From Diplonema papillatum (lineage: Eukaryota; Euglenozoa; Diplonemea; Diplonemida; Diplonemidae): a DNA stretch of 64,000 nt. The notes under the pieces were generated by a model. It saw only the letters and a list, made by a program, of their open reading frames with translations. It was not told the origin of the DNA and ran no database searches. Position numbers and translations under genes: made by a program. The number at the start of each line of letters is the position of its first letter. The first letter of the stretch is position 1. The stretch covers positions 1-64,000 of the forward strand of contig JAPJBO010000466.1 of the NCBI GenBank assembly GCA_030068145.1, in the 5' to 3' direction. Below, piece after piece: positions 22,021 to 33,525 of the stretch.

Positions 22021-24603
22021 GTAAGTATGTAAAACGTTTGTGCTATTTTTTCCCCCCGTTTTCAGACTTTCAATTTATCACAGTCGTCGACCGGGTCGAC
22101 GAACTGACTTTCCGTAGAAGGCGGAAGTCAAACTGATAACGACCTTCACGCTTGAAGTCTCAGAAGCTTCGTCGTGGACTTGGCCGACTAGCACGCAGTA
22201 CTGCAGGTGTCACAAACAACGACAGCTGCGCTTCGGGCATTCAGTCTCTCGTGGGAATGACCACGTTGCCTTCGCTAAGGTGATTCACTTTCCCTTGACT
22301 GTTGGGGGGGCCCCCCCAAGTGCAATGGAAAAATGCCTCCAGATCTTGGGGATGCCATGCACCCCCCTAACCCCGTTGGAGGTAACCTGGACACGAGCGG
22401 CAATTTTGTTTTTTTTTTCGACGATCCCGTACGGGCGTACACAGATTGGTGTCGTTCGACTTTTTGGAGCAAGAAAGGTCGCATGGTATTCCGGTTTTTT
22501 TACACCGGGTGACCTTCGTCAACTTTTACGACGGTCAAATGGCAATTTTCTAGACTGTTTCTTTTTGTTTGTGCGTTTTTTTGCACCTGTTTACGCTCAG
22601 GTTAAGCCGTTACTTTTTGGAGTGAAGTTCGATTGAAACTGCAACAGCAGCAACAAGTATGCTCTTTTGAGGAGGCAGTTGCTGGTCGCAAAAAAGAAAA
22701 AGAAACTGCAAACTCCGGGGGTCCCATCCGAAGGCGGTTGATTCCTTGTTGGCAGGTTTTCTCTGCCGGTGGAGGTTGCTAAGGCTAGCTTTTCCTTTTT
22801 CCTATTTTTTTCCTCTTCTTTTTTTGAGTATTTTGAGAGGATTCTTCTTCCCACCCGCCAACTAAAGAAAGCTATTGTACAGGCTAGCCTTTGGGTGGTC
22901 CGACCTCACGTTGTGAGAGGAAAAAAAAGTTCGCTTGAAATCCCCCGGGGGGGGGCGGGGTGTTCTCGTACATTCTTCGTTGCTTATTTGCTTTGCGGTG
23001 TGTACTGTCAATTTTAGGGAGTGGGTCAGTGCCCGAGTGACACCGGTGGCTGCTGAGGCAGATGTCTGCACATCAGATCCGACTGAGGGCGTCGCTTCAT
23101 CTAACGGCAGGACGGAAAATCGGCATCCGGGAACGAGTGCGGAACGACCAGGGATTTGGCATTTGGTGTTTGGTTCGCTCATTTTGCGGGGAAGCTCGCA
23201 TTTTCGGGAAAATAAAAATACTCGAGGAATGTTCGAGCAATCGACCCATAAATGGTTGCGTGCTGGTGTCACAAAAAGCCAGGAGTTCGCTGGGATATGC
23301 GTTCTTGTCGACGCCTCGACTTCGTTTGGCTCGAGCCTCGATGGAGCGTGGGGTGAGAGCAGACCTATGTGTTGTTGTCGTGGTAGTGACTCTTCGACTG
23401 CCCTGTATACCGTCTGGCTCCTATTTTATGTAGTTTTTAATTTTATAACCCCCCAGCAGGGACCATCTCTCCGGGGAGTATCCGGTCGCCCCACTACTGT
23501 CCCGTACTACTACGGCGGGCGTAAGTCGTTTACGTCGCAGGCCGCGGCCCTGTCGCAGACAATCATGCACCATGGGTGGGTTTAGTCAGGTAACGATGGC
23601 CCTCCACACCAGATCTCAAGAGTAAGCTTCGTTTCCAAAAGTCGTGATCAAGTCTGTATACCCGCAGAAGGCGCGAACTTAACGCAAGGACCCTTCAGAC
23701 GTGGAACGCATTGGTCAGAAAGCAAACACCGCAACGGAGCAGGCGCCCGGCAGGCATTAGGCTCGGTCAGGACTGATCCCCCACACCGAAGTGATCATGG
23801 GTTGCCTGATGAGCGCTAGGTGCACGGGGCTGAACTAGGCTGCATAGTGGGTTTGCTGTACTGCCGTAGCATCGAACAGCGAGCAAACGTATCCATCCCT
23901 GGCCGTGGCGCTCGATGGCTTCGGTAAACCGCATCGCGTATACAGACGAGACTTGACTCCGTACAAGCGCAGAACTCCCAAGCGATGATTCTGGTGCGCG
24001 AACGTCGTCGATGCCTCAGGACGCTGGACCTGAAAAGAGGGGCAAGGACGGACGGGCAAGCGAGGGGTGCGGGCAAGCAGGTAATCCAACCTTTTGTACA
24101 GAGTGCAGGGCTTATTCTAGGATTCTCCAATTTCGGTTTTGAGGTGTCCGGCCCTATTCACTCAGTCTCATCAATCACTGAGCCAAAAAAAAATTTTAGC
24201 CACATGCAATGTGTGAGGAAACTGAGCCTGAAACCACGTCCAGGATTTGGGCTCAGGGTAGTGCGGTCAACGAAAACTCTAGTTTACCTTTTCTACTTTC
24301 TCCTACTCTCGCGGCAGTGTTGGTCAAACTCACTTAAGAAGGCGAAGTGCAGCTCCTCCTTTTTCAAGTGCAATTGCATGACAGCGTCAAATGGAGTCCA
24401 TGATTTTGCAACTCGGCCTCCTCCACTTCCAACAACGCAGGTGGCTTACGTATTGGACAAGAGAGAAATGATAGGGTTGCCTTCTGTTTTGATCAGCTAT
24501 TTCGATGTGGTTGGTGGCAGACTTTTCTTACGCCGCTACCACCCACCTCTTTTTTGTACCGAGTGCTAGCACCGGTCGGAGTCGTATTAACCTTCGAAGG
24601 TCC
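22021..24603. other. Long intergenic stretch without a recognised gene
   Basis: It has T-rich runs and short open frames. A copy of family H (CCATCTCTCCGGGGAGTATC) is at about 23453-23530, and a family K motif with GGTTCGCTCATT is near 23175. The plus-strand frame at 22935-23585 is open for 216 codons but owes its last third to family H and has no recognisable domain. Confidence 0.4.
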
Positions 24604-25394
24604 GGCAGTGCTGGCTGCAAACGTGCAAACGTTTGCGCAAACGTTTGCGTTTGCGTTTGCAGATCTGGCAGATGCCGTTTGCAAACGTTTGCAAACGGCA
24701 ACGGTGCAGTGCAAGGCTAGCAATGGATAGACACATGCGAGCGATATAGACGTGGGCAAGTGACATTTATGCTGTCGTGAGTGGCAGCAGTGACAGTGGG
24801 ATGTCGACAAACCGCAAAGGAAAAGGCTTTGTTTCTGTGGGACCCTTAGTCGGACTTCTGCTGTGGAGGATTTATTACCGGCGTCCCCTCCACGAAGCCG
24901 CCGCCGCTCTCAGCCCGCAGTGGAAAACGGAGATCTACACCAACGCGACAGAGGGATTGCGAAGGTCCTCGCTTCTTTCCGGACTACACGACCAGCTCTG
25001 TGCATTGGCTGAGCACTCCGACTGCCTCACCGTACGAGAGGGACTAGGTTTGAAAGCAGCAAACAAGTGGCTCGGGGAGATCTGGTGGCACGCATTTGGC
25101 ACCAAGTGGCTGCCATTGCAGGCGGTAGCCAAGAAAAATATTATTGGCCAGCCCAGGGTGGTCGGTGTATGACGCAGTGAAGGACAACAAGCGAAGCAGC
25201 ATGGGGATAAAAATAGCAGATTCCCTCGTGCGGCTGAACTACAACAACAGGAACACCGCCAAGACTCTCCCGCCGTATAAACCCTGTAAAACGGTAATGA
25301 CGTTTGCAAACGTTTGCAACGTTTGCACTGCAAACGTTTGCCGTTTGCAGAATCGGTGCAAACGCGTTCGCAGCCGTTTGCAGCCAGCACTGCC
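24604..25394. mobile_element. Inverted-repeat element with TTTGCAAACG subterminal arrays
   Basis: Perfect 20-bp ends GGCAGTGCTGGCTGCAAACG lie at 24604 and, inverted, at about 25375-25394 (allowing for one local variation). Each end continues into tightly packed TTTGCAAACGTTTGC palindromes. The ends resemble hAT-type CAG-TGGC termini, but the flanking 8 bp do not match each other. The internal plus-strand frame (ATG at 24801, about 123 codons, with WWHAFGTKWLP) is not recognised. Confidence 0.7.
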
Positions 25395-26077
25395 CTAGGG
25401 GGGGGGGGGGGGGGTCGTTGTATAATGGTTTAGCTTGAAGGGTGTTGGAAAGGTTGAAAAAGGTTTTGGGGGTCACCGTCGGTTTGTGTTTTTCTTTTTT
25501 TCTGTATCTTTTTTTTGGGGGGTAATTATTTTTTCGGGGGTTCGCGTAACCCTTCTTTTCCGGAAGATAACGTTATCTTTTCTTTTCTCTCTGGCGCTCT
25601 TTTTCTCTCTATCTCTCTCTTTGGCTAGCAAAGCGACTATTGCGACCGACACCACGACCACACCCGTAATGAATGTGATCAAGGGCCCCCCACGTTCTAC
25701 ATGTTGAGCAGGGGTTGCCATGTAGCCCGTACCGGTCTAAGCCTTCATTGCAGCTTCCATAAGCACCCCCGTTGGGACGGGTCCGACGGTCCGTTAGTCA
25801 TCAGCGACATCGGGCGGGAAAAAGTAAATAAAAAGAAAGGGGAAAAATGGGGGTGTGGGTGGATAAGCTCGTGGTAGGTTGTTCGGAAATAAGTACAACC
25901 TCAAACTACGCCTAGCACAGGGCCAGGTGGCATATACGTGCCTTCATCCTCTCATGTTAGTGTGCGTTCACTCGTACAGACACTTCGAGTTTTTCCCGTT
26001 AGTCAGGGTGAACGGGTGCGGAGTGAAATATAGACCAGCCAGCAATCAAGAATCCGATGAGGCTCAAACGACGCGGA
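25395..26077. other. Intergenic stretch
   Basis: An 18-base G run follows the inverted-repeat element directly. There are pyrimidine-rich tracts at 25486-25630. I see no gene. Confidence 0.45.
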
Positions 26078-26598
26078 TCAGAATCTCACACCCGCGAGGT
26101 GGCAACGTCTCTCATGCGCGCGGAGTCCCCTCAGACCTTGGAACGTCTGGCCATCCTTCGTGCATTCGACGGAGCAGTGTTGACATCGCAGCACCGGGGA
26201 ACCTGTTAACTGCTGTTCAAACAACTGACCATGCGGTGTCAGACATTGGGAGTCCGGCAAGGGCGGGCAGGGTGGCGAATTACCAAAGGGGCAGAAGGAG
26301 TCAGGTGATCCTTCCGACTGCCGGCTCATCAAATTACCGGCTGAACCTGGGGGTGCAGGCAAGTCGGGTAGCCGATCCTGAGTGGGAAGCACCATGGAGG
26401 GTGACGGGGCACGGACAGTCATGTCGTGGGCATTCCGGGGGATCCGGACAAAGGCCGCGAGGTAAACGTCACCCCACGGAATGTCGTCGACAGAGGTGAC
26501 GTGCAGGTCGTCGAAGAGGATCCACCCCGTGTCTTGCGCAACGTACGTGACGTAGTGCCCGCTAGCCGTATCCTCCCCCATGTGCACCACGACGGCCG
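26078..26598 (-). CDS. Ubiquitin-specific protease, 3' exon (5' part missing)
   Basis: The exon encodes the C-terminal part of a C19 cysteine protease that removes ubiquitin from proteins. LAAVVVHMGEDTASGHYVTYV holds the catalytic His box, and WILFDDLHVTSVDD supplies the expected acidic catalytic residue. VYLAAFVRI ends the fold. A tail of about 120 residues follows, rich in Pro and Ser, with a C-terminal CQHC...HERRCH zinc-finger-like motif. The Cys box is absent and must be on upstream exons that I could not find. Upstream of the first conserved residue the minus strand is a 20-base C run and then a family E repeat, with no AG at the junction, so the exon start is uncertain. The coordinate given is approximate. 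This may also be a 5'-truncated pseudogene. Confidence 0.72.
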
Positions 26599-26633
26599 CG
26601 AGGCGTAGCAGGGGGGGGGGGGGGGGGGGGGGT

Positions 26634-26800
26634 TGCAAGAACGTGCTTGAAATGGATGGGTATGTGCTCAACACCGCACTGGTCCCGTCTGCGCCGTGTT
26701 TCGGTCCTTTAAGCCACGGACACATAAGGCGGACCATCATCAGCGTGGAACCTGAGTGTCTGCCAGGACTGCGGTGTGAGTCTGGTTTGTCATGCGGCTG
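26634..26800 (+). repeat. Dispersed repeat family E, copy 2
   Basis: TTGCAAGAACGTGCTTGAAATGG through GGTGTGAGTCTGGTTTGTCA matches 42968-43345, where the same two ends are separated by an extra insert. It abuts the poly-G tract next to the ubiquitin-protease exon. Confidence 0.8.
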
Positions 26801-26829
26801 TTCGTAGTAGCGCCTGCCGCCGTTCATTG

Positions 26830-27010
26830 TAGTGAATCGAGGTCCATCACAGTCTATCAGGTCCATCCCGATCCCGTGGAGCTGCATAGAATTGCCTGGA
26901 GCTGCTTCTTCTGTCTATCACAGTCTATCAGGTCCATCCCGATCCCGTGGAGCTGCATAGAATTGCCTGGAACTGCTTCTTCTGTCTACCACAGTCTATC
27001 AGGAGGGGAT
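26830..27010 (+). repeat. 71-bp tandem repeat, about 2.5 copies
   Basis: AGTCTATCAGGTCCATCCCG begins at about 26851 and 26922, and a third truncated unit begins at 26993. Copies are nearly identical. A lone diverged relative is near 10900. Confidence 0.9.
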
Positions 27011-27590
27011 GGACCGGCTTAGTTCTAGACACAGGGTATGATCCTCCCCGGCGAATCTGACACTTTTCCTCATCACAATGCCGGAGATAGCCTGCTACAT
27101 TCAATCGTTTAGCGCGGAAATCTTCAACAGCTGAGGTCGGTGAGAGTTTCATTCGAACGACCTGTTTTTTTCCAAAAATCAGTCCATGCCTTTGAAGTGT
27201 GAACAACCTCACGAGACGATTTTTGGAAATCGTCAGTCGCTCTCATTGAAGATCCATTTGACCAAACACCATCCAATTTCATCAAACCTTGCAATTCAAC
27301 TCCAGAAGATATACGATGCTCGTTCTCTCGTGCCCAGAATTTCAAAAGGAGCATCGATCGAGTAAGTGATCTCTGCACCGCCACATTCTCTTTCAACCCG
27401 GATCGACTCGATCGATAATGGTCAGCAAGCCAATCATCGTCGATTCAAGAGTCACGCGTTCGGCAGTAGGCGTGGTGCGCCTGGGCGCTTACGCTGGAAC
27501 ACGAGCCTGCTGATACGACTAACCCTTCATCAATAAATAAATGACGATGGAGCTAGTGCCGATCGTGATAAACACCCTCTGGGCGTGGGG
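27011..27590. other. Intergenic stretch
   Basis: The minus-strand frames at 27124-27396 and 26928-27212 are open but show no motif. I see no gene. Confidence 0.4.
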
Positions 27591-27906
27591 CAGGGCTTAC
27601 GCTCCGTTTTTGGTCTCAGAGAAAATACGTGTGGTCCACATGTGGGCGCTTAAGGTCCGAGGGGAAAAAAACCTTTCCCCTCATGTGCGACGGCCAAAAA
27701 AAAAATAGCGTCGCTAGGTGGCTACTGGACTTGGCGACACCTGGCTGTGCGGCCTTGACCACAGTGCATCCCCTGGACTCCCCTGCATGGGGCCAATAAA
27801 TCAAAATCCACACGTGGTACCTGTGGATCCACACGTGGGGGAACAAAATCCAAAAAGAATTAACGTGTGGAAATCCACACGTTCCACACGTGGAGCGTAA
27901 GCCCTG
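27591..27906. mobile_element. hAT-like miniature inverted-repeat element
   Basis: The ends are CAGGGCTTACGCTCC and its reverse complement. They are flanked by near-identical 8-bp direct repeats, GCGTGGGG at 27583-27590 and GCGTGGGA at 27907-27914. An 8-bp target duplication with a CAGGG end is the hAT hallmark. Subterminal CCACACGTGG palindromes recur near both ends. At 316 bp there is no room for a transposase. Confidence 0.82.
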
Positions 27907-28162
27907 GCGTGGGAAGACTCGGCAAGGGCCAGAGCTGAGGGCGCTGATATCAGCGGCTCCCTCGCCCGGCTGGTTTACCGGCTCAGCTTCGCCGTGATGA
28001 AGGCGGTTTCAGGATCGCCATGGCGAACACCTTGGTGCCGCTGGAACCGGGGATGCCGGAAGCAGACGGCGAAGAGGAGCGAGCAGGTCAGACCCGTTCG
28101 ACTCGGTGCTGACTCGGACTCCTCCGGCGCGCCCCCACCAGAGGGAGGAAACCTGACCATAT

Positions 28163-28171
28163 ACCTGTCTG

Positions 28172-28233
<62 letters not shown>

Positions 28234-29864
28234 TACGATGCCAAAAGGGGGGGGGGGGGGTTTGGGCGGAAAAATCCCCGCATAGTTCACCAGGGTCTGA
28301 CGGGTACTGAGGCCCCATACCCTTCCTAAAACATCATTCTGCGTTCAAATACGCCCTCAGAAGCCTCCGGAGAGCCTTCTATGATGTCCCAAATGCGATT
28401 TTGTGGGTTTTTAGGGGGTCCCCCCGTCTGCTGGCCGTAAACCGCCATAGTAGAAACATATGCAACCTGAAGCTGGGTCGCTTCTCTGTGCAAGATCCCA
28501 GCCCAAACACACGTTTTCGGCGTTCTCTAGCACTCTCCAGGCGCATTCGACCCTCGGGCTTCGTGGTTTCTTTCACTCACAGGTGTTCCGGGACGTGCAA
28601 AGATAAGGAGAATGGCCCCCTGCATTGGGGACAGACCGAACTACGCCCTGCCTGTCTATACAGGCTTTGGGGTCAAATTGCACCGGCTTTGGCGCCACAT
28701 CCACCGTTTCGGGCTTCGGTTGTGCTGCTTTGGGGTCCATTAAGAACTCTGGTCTGATTTGCGGGACGCTTTCCTCGGTTTTGGCGCCCACTTTCACTGT
28801 TCTAAGGCCTGTTCAGGCTTCTACCTGCATCATGCTACTCTGGTGATTCTGCAAGGCTTGGTGAACGAAGTAGGACAAGCGTTAAGTAACAGGCGATCAT
28901 CAGCCGTTCTCAATCGTCGTCGAAGCGGTTGACTACGACGCGTTCACTTCATGATTTTGAAGCAGGCTTCACCGCTTTCAGGGCAGGCTTTCAGAGCTTT
29001 CCTGGCAATGTCTTCCCTTCTGGCACCTTTCTCACCCATGGCTGCAAAGTGCTTCTCGCTGGATGACTTTGCACAGGCGGCACATGACCCGAGGGATGTG
29101 TGGCAAGCTCCTGTGCAGTGAGCTTGGTCAGACAAACTGTGTGGCGCACACACCCGCCATGGTCGGCAGTATCACCTGGGCCAGTTTGAGTCCTGTTCCG
29201 AGACCCGCTCACGGTGAAGTGGCGCCTACTGGGTCGCTTCCTCTCCAGCTTCGGCGCAAAGTCTTCACCACTGGATGCACTTTGAACGGTGAAAGTGGGC
29301 ACCAAAACCGAGCAAAGCGTCCCGCAAATCAGACCAGAGTTCTTAGTGGATCCCAAAGCAGCACAAACGAGACCAAAACGGTGCACATGGCGCCAAGGCG
29401 GCGCAATTCGACCCCAAAGCCTGTATAGACAGGCAGGGCGTGGTACGGTCTGTAGGGTCCATTCGCCTTGTTTTTGCACACCCCGGAACACCTGTAAGCG
29501 AGATAATTTATGAAGTCCGAGGGTCGAATGCACCTGGAGAATGATAGAGAACGCCGAAAACGTGTGTTTAGGCCGAGATTTTGCTCCGAGGAGCGACCCA
29601 GCATCAGGTTGCATATGTGTCTTCTATGGCGGTTTACGGCCAGCAGACGGGGGGACCCCCTAAAAACCCACAAAATCGCATTTGGGACATCATAGAAGGC
29701 TCTCCGGAGGCTTCTGAGGGCGTATTTGAACGCAGAATGATGTTTTAGGAAGGGTATGGGGCCTCAGTACCCGTCAGACCCTGGTGAACTATGCGGGGAT
29801 TTTTCCGCCCAAACCCCCCCCCCCCCCCTTTTGGCATCGTACCATATATATGAAACAGACAGGT
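28163..29864. mobile_element. Fold-back element with inverted arms of about 600 bp
   Basis: Left arm 28163-28805 and right arm about 29285-29864 are imperfect reverse complements, sharing for example ACCTGTCTGTTTCATATATA, GATGCCAAAA beside a G run, and AACGCAGAATGATGTTTTAG. The unpaired centre (28806-29284) shows no gene. The left arm has an expanded TA run (28176-28231) while the right has only TATATA, so the microsatellite grew after insertion. Frames in the arms are open on both strands by symmetry but carry no known domain. Confidence 0.85.
28176..28231. repeat. TA dinucleotide microsatellite
   Basis: About 28 TA units lie near the left end of the fold-back element. Confidence 0.95.
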
Positions 29865-30704
29865 ACGCCCTAACCCACCCCCAGCACAGGAACAAGCAGA
29901 GCAGACGAGGTTGTGGCGCTGCCGCTAACTTGGCGCAAGCTTTGCGCACGTTGCCGTTGACCGCTGCGCCTTCTTTTTTCTGCACTTCGGGTGGGTGGAT
30001 TCCGCTTTTCGGTTTCTTCGAAAGCGGAGGCAGCCCTACTATCGTCGAATTTCCGAAGACATCGCGTTTTGGGCGAAAACGCAATGGTGGTGGGGCATCC
30101 AAACGTGCAAAAAATATGCCTTTCGCTCTTTCGCTATCCTTTGAAAAACTGTTGCGTTGACGCATCCACACAGAGACCCCTATTTGTTTACCAAACATGA
30201 AATGTTGGAGGATATGAGAAGCTCGTCGCCGCAAACCGTGGCGTTTTCACTTGCGTCCTGAATCTAGCTTTAAGTGAAAAAAAACGATCAGGCACTGCGT
30301 TCAACGAAAACAACTCTCTCTTCCCGCCATCATCATCATTAGTTTTGTATCAGCCGCGGTTGCGCGAGTGACGAATAAGTGCGCACTTATGTGTGTTTCC
30401 GACGATCCCGAATGGTTGGTGTCTTTCGAACTTTTGTGTGCTTGTGAAGTTCAGCTTAGTGCGTGCTTGTGGTGATCGGTGGGGCTCCGAAAAGAAATGC
30501 TTTTTTTTTTTTTTTTTTTGAGCAGGCCGAGTTTGGGCCCTCTCTTCAGGTTGTTCTTCTTCTTTTTCACCTGGTATGTCTTGAGTTAGGGATCTCCATG
30601 TGCAGCACGGACATGTAAACTGTGACAGTGACATGATCTTCAGTTTGGTGTTGCTTCGCTCACTGCTCAGACATACATTCTGGAACACATTGCAATGTCT
30701 CGAA
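29865..30704. other. Intergenic stretch
   Basis: A family K motif (TTCGCTCACTGCTCAGACAT) is at about 30653, close before a family A copy. A T run occurs at 30500-30520. No gene is recognised. Confidence 0.45.
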
Positions 30705-30923
30705 AAAATACTCGAGGGGCTGCCTTGTGCTTACTTCGAAGGAGGCTAGAGGGGGAGAAACAATACAACTACAAAATGGGTCTTTTTTGTTGAACGCTTA
30801 CGCCCGCCACTAAACCCAGATTCACCTGTGTTTCGTGTGGGCTACAGCACATTTACCTCCTTTGATCTTTTGCAGCTGGCAGTCTCCTCAAGCATTTCCT
30901 ACAAAGCAGGTGCTTATACAAAA
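30705..30923 (+). repeat. Family A interspersed repeat, full-length copy
   Basis: The copy is intact from AAAATACTCGAGGGGCTGCC to GCAGGTGCTTATACAAAAG, and nearly identical to the copies at 11331 and 50801. Confidence 0.9.
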
Positions 30924-31334
30924 GAAAAAAGGGTGCTGGGGACGCTTTGTCTGAGGGATTCCGATCTCTGATGCCTCTGCTGTTCCATTTCTGTCCCATG
31001 GAGGGGGGTCCCCGAGCTTGTGTGACAATGTTGAAATTTATTCCCCGCCGGAGGCCAACTGACCGGAGCTACCGGATTGTGTGGTAGCCTGATACGTTCG
31101 TGTGGTAAGCTGATGAGTTTGTGTATCGATTGTCTGATGAGCTTGAGGCCCCGCATGGGCGCTTGGTTCCGTGTGCGCGCCGTCGGATGCGCACGGGGAT
31201 TCGCAGGGTAAAAGACTGCGTTATTCATCCCACTCAAGAAAAGACTTTCGATTCTGGAGCCCGTCGCTGGGCACCCCGGTGTAAGGGACAGGCCTTGGCC
31301 CAAACCCACTTTTCTTTCAGTTATTCTTTTTCAA

Positions 31335-31629
31335 AAAATACTCGACGTAGCTGCTTTTGACTCCGAATGGAAGGGAGGAAATATAGACGTGGAGGGGAAA
31401 TATCATACTAACCCAACCTGATTTGTTCTTCGCTTACACCACCATGTGTTGTTTTCTCACTCAGGACTTTTGACCTGTTGTGTTTGTGTGATTTGTCGTG
31501 TACGGGCAGACCCGCATGGCCTCACGTCCGTTCAACACGTGGTTCGGTAGTTACAGCACTTGGGATCCCTTCGGTTCTTTGTCTGGCAGCTATTGTCGAG
31601 CATTTTCTTCCAAGCTGGCGCGCAAAAAT
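31335..31629 (+). repeat. Family B interspersed repeat, tail altered
   Basis: The head and body are complete, but the tail reads CAAGCTGGCGCGCAAAAATA instead of GCGCTTATGTAAAA. Confidence 0.88.
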
Positions 31630-31934
31630 ATTTAGGCGAAAGTCGCCTAAATCGTTAGGCGGAGTTGAGACTCCTGGGGGGTGGGGAAATCTTCGTCTCC
31701 CGGTGACTTTCGGCACAGTGGGCTTCCTTCTTATTCGCAACGCGTGTGATTCGAAAGGTGGGGATTTGTCGTCGCACGATTATGGAGGATCGGTTGTTGG
31801 GTGCCTTTTGTAACCTTTCTTTCGGGATCCGTGTTTTTTTTTCGAGTACTTCTCTTTTTGTTTTTTTTGTTTTCTTTTTTAAGAACGAAAAGTTCGCTTG
31901 AAACTCCGGGTATTTAAAGTCTCCGGGGTGCCTT

Positions 31935-32050
31935 TTTGTGTCTAACAAATGCAATTTGTCAAGAACAAAAACAGATCGATGGCAGCGTACTATCCTCACT
32001 CCCGTTAGATGAACAAAACAGGTTTGAAGGAAGTGCGCACAAACAAACAT
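31935..32050 (+). repeat. Dispersed repeat family G, copy 1
   Basis: It contains AATGCAATTTGTCAAGAAC and CGCTGCCATCGATCTG in reverse, plus CTCACTCCCGTTAGATGAAC. It is the reverse complement of about 49205-49318. Confidence 0.8.
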
Positions 32051-32224
32051 GACATTTCTCTATACTCGCATTTGCGTTTGCTTAAAAGTTGCGGAACCGC
32101 TGAGTGTTGTAATCACCTTTGTTTGCGGTTGGCAAGAGGCAACTGGAGCCTCCTTTTTTCGCAACAGCGGGTGTTGAAAGTTCGCTTGAAACTCCAGCAA
32201 TCGAAGTACCCGAGGTAACTTTCG

Positions 32225-32500
32225 AGAGAGAGAGACGAGTTCGAGTGCAGGGACCATCTCTCCGGGGAGTTTCCGATCTCCTCACTTCTCTTCGCACTGC
32301 TACGGCGGGCGTAAGTCGCTCCGGAGGCGCGCTGCAGGTTGCGGCTCTGCTACAGTGAGTGGCGGCACCGGAGTTGGTGCTGCAGCGGGCGCTCTGGCCG
32401 GCGGGCGAGCTCGTCCCGCGGGGGATCGCCGCCTTGTAACGCTGCGGGCCCTCTTCTTCCTCGCGACTGCGCGGCCTACGGCGGCGGCTAACACCTTTCG
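32225..32500 (+). repeat. Dispersed repeat family H, copy 2
   Basis: It carries a GAGAGAGAGACGAGTT lead-in, CCATCTCTCCGGGGAGTTTC, then GCTACGGCGGGCGTAAGTCG. Matching blocks lie at about 23453-23530 and 47785-48065. The minus strand of this copy and of the 47.9 kb copy both read MLAAA-GRA- to DLRP followed by TAG (see findings). Confidence 0.7.
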
Positions 32501-32786
32501 ATGTGTTGCTGGCGAGTCCGAGAGGGATACTGTGTGCTAAACATCAATGTGCGCGTCGAGGGGGGGTCTGCTTTGCGTGCTCGGTGCGTGTGGTCCTTTT
32601 TAAGATGGATTGTGTCTGCGCTCTCTCTCCCTTAGTGTTGCCACCCGAGGGAACGGCGCCGGTCTCTCCGGACTGCCACCAGGAGAGAACTTCGCGGCGG
32701 ATCACAAAGCACCCGCCCTGCACGAGGCGCCCAAGACCCATGCACCTCAACAGCAATGTTTGCCCGGCAGATTGAGACGAGTAAAT

Positions 32787-33088
32787 AAAATACTCGACGT
32801 AGCTGCTTCGACTCCGAATGGAAGGGGGGAAATATAGAGGTAAGGGGCAAATACAATACAAACACAATCTGATTTGTTCTTCGCTTACACCACCGTGTGT
32901 TGTTTTCTCACTCAGGACTTTTGACCTGTTGTGTTTGTGTGATTTGTCGTGTAGGGGTAGACCCGCATGACCTCACGTCCGTTCAACACGTGGTTCGGTA
33001 GTTACAGCACTTTGGATCCCTTCTGTTCTTTGTCGGGCAGCATCGTCGAGCAATTCCTTTCAAGCTGGCGCTTATGTAAAAAAAAAAA
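32787..33088 (+). repeat. Family B repeat fused to family A
   Basis: This is a complete B copy whose A-rich 3' end is followed after about 12 bp by a 5'-truncated family A copy. Confidence 0.9.
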
Positions 33089-33100
33089 TGAAATGAAAAA

Positions 33101-33228
33101 CTTTGTTGAAACGTTTACGCCCGCCACTAAACCGTGTGTGTGTGGGCCGCAGCACATTTACCTCCTTTTGATCTATCGCAACTGACTCCTCAAGCATTTC
33201 CTACGAAAGCAGGTGCTTATACAAAAAA
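33101..33228 (+). repeat. Family A repeat, 5'-truncated
   Basis: It starts at CTTTGTTGAAACGTTTACGC and ends GCAGGTGCTTATACAAAAA, with a short deletion after CACTAAACC. The same truncated form recurs at 33604, so the B-tail/A unit was duplicated as a block. Confidence 0.88.
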
Positions 33229-33525
33229 TTTTATTTCCCTTCACTGTGTTTGCGACGCAGCGGTCGAAGCGTTCGAATGGTCAGAGAAAAAATAGCAAGA
33301 GGTAAGTTCTTGGGATTTTGTGTAGGGCGCAAGGCGAGCGCCGGGACCCGTGGATTCACACAGGCCACCTTGCTCCAGGGAGGGGCACGGGCTGCCTAAA
33401 TTTTCACGAACTGTCCAGTTTCAGATCCGCTTTGGAGAGGACGCGCCATATAACACGCAGCGACGATACTCATTTTGCGTGGCGCCCTCTTCCGTGTGCA
33501 ATCACGCGGAAGGAAACATCAGACA

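Larger units (their letters stand above)
31630..32786. other. Intergenic stretch with families C, G and H
   Basis: A family C motif is at 31885-31930 (TTCGCTTGAAACTCCGGGTA) and another at 32170-32220. Family G is at about 31935-32050. Family H is at about 32225-32325 and continues into a GC-rich segment to about 32500. No gene is convincingly recognised. Confidence 0.5.

Noticed and set aside
22935-23585. 216-codon plus-strand frame with SLRGVSGRPTTVPYYYGG
   Set aside because: The recognisable part is the family H repeat. The rest has no motif and no supported start.
24600-25395. Direct TTTGCAAACG repeats suggesting a CRISPR-like array
   Set aside because: The units overlap, are palindromic, have no regular spacers, and lie in a eukaryotic element bounded by inverted repeats.
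31100-31150. CTGATGAG twice, suggesting a hammerhead ribozyme core
   Set aside because: No GAAA element and no pairing stems lie at the required distances.
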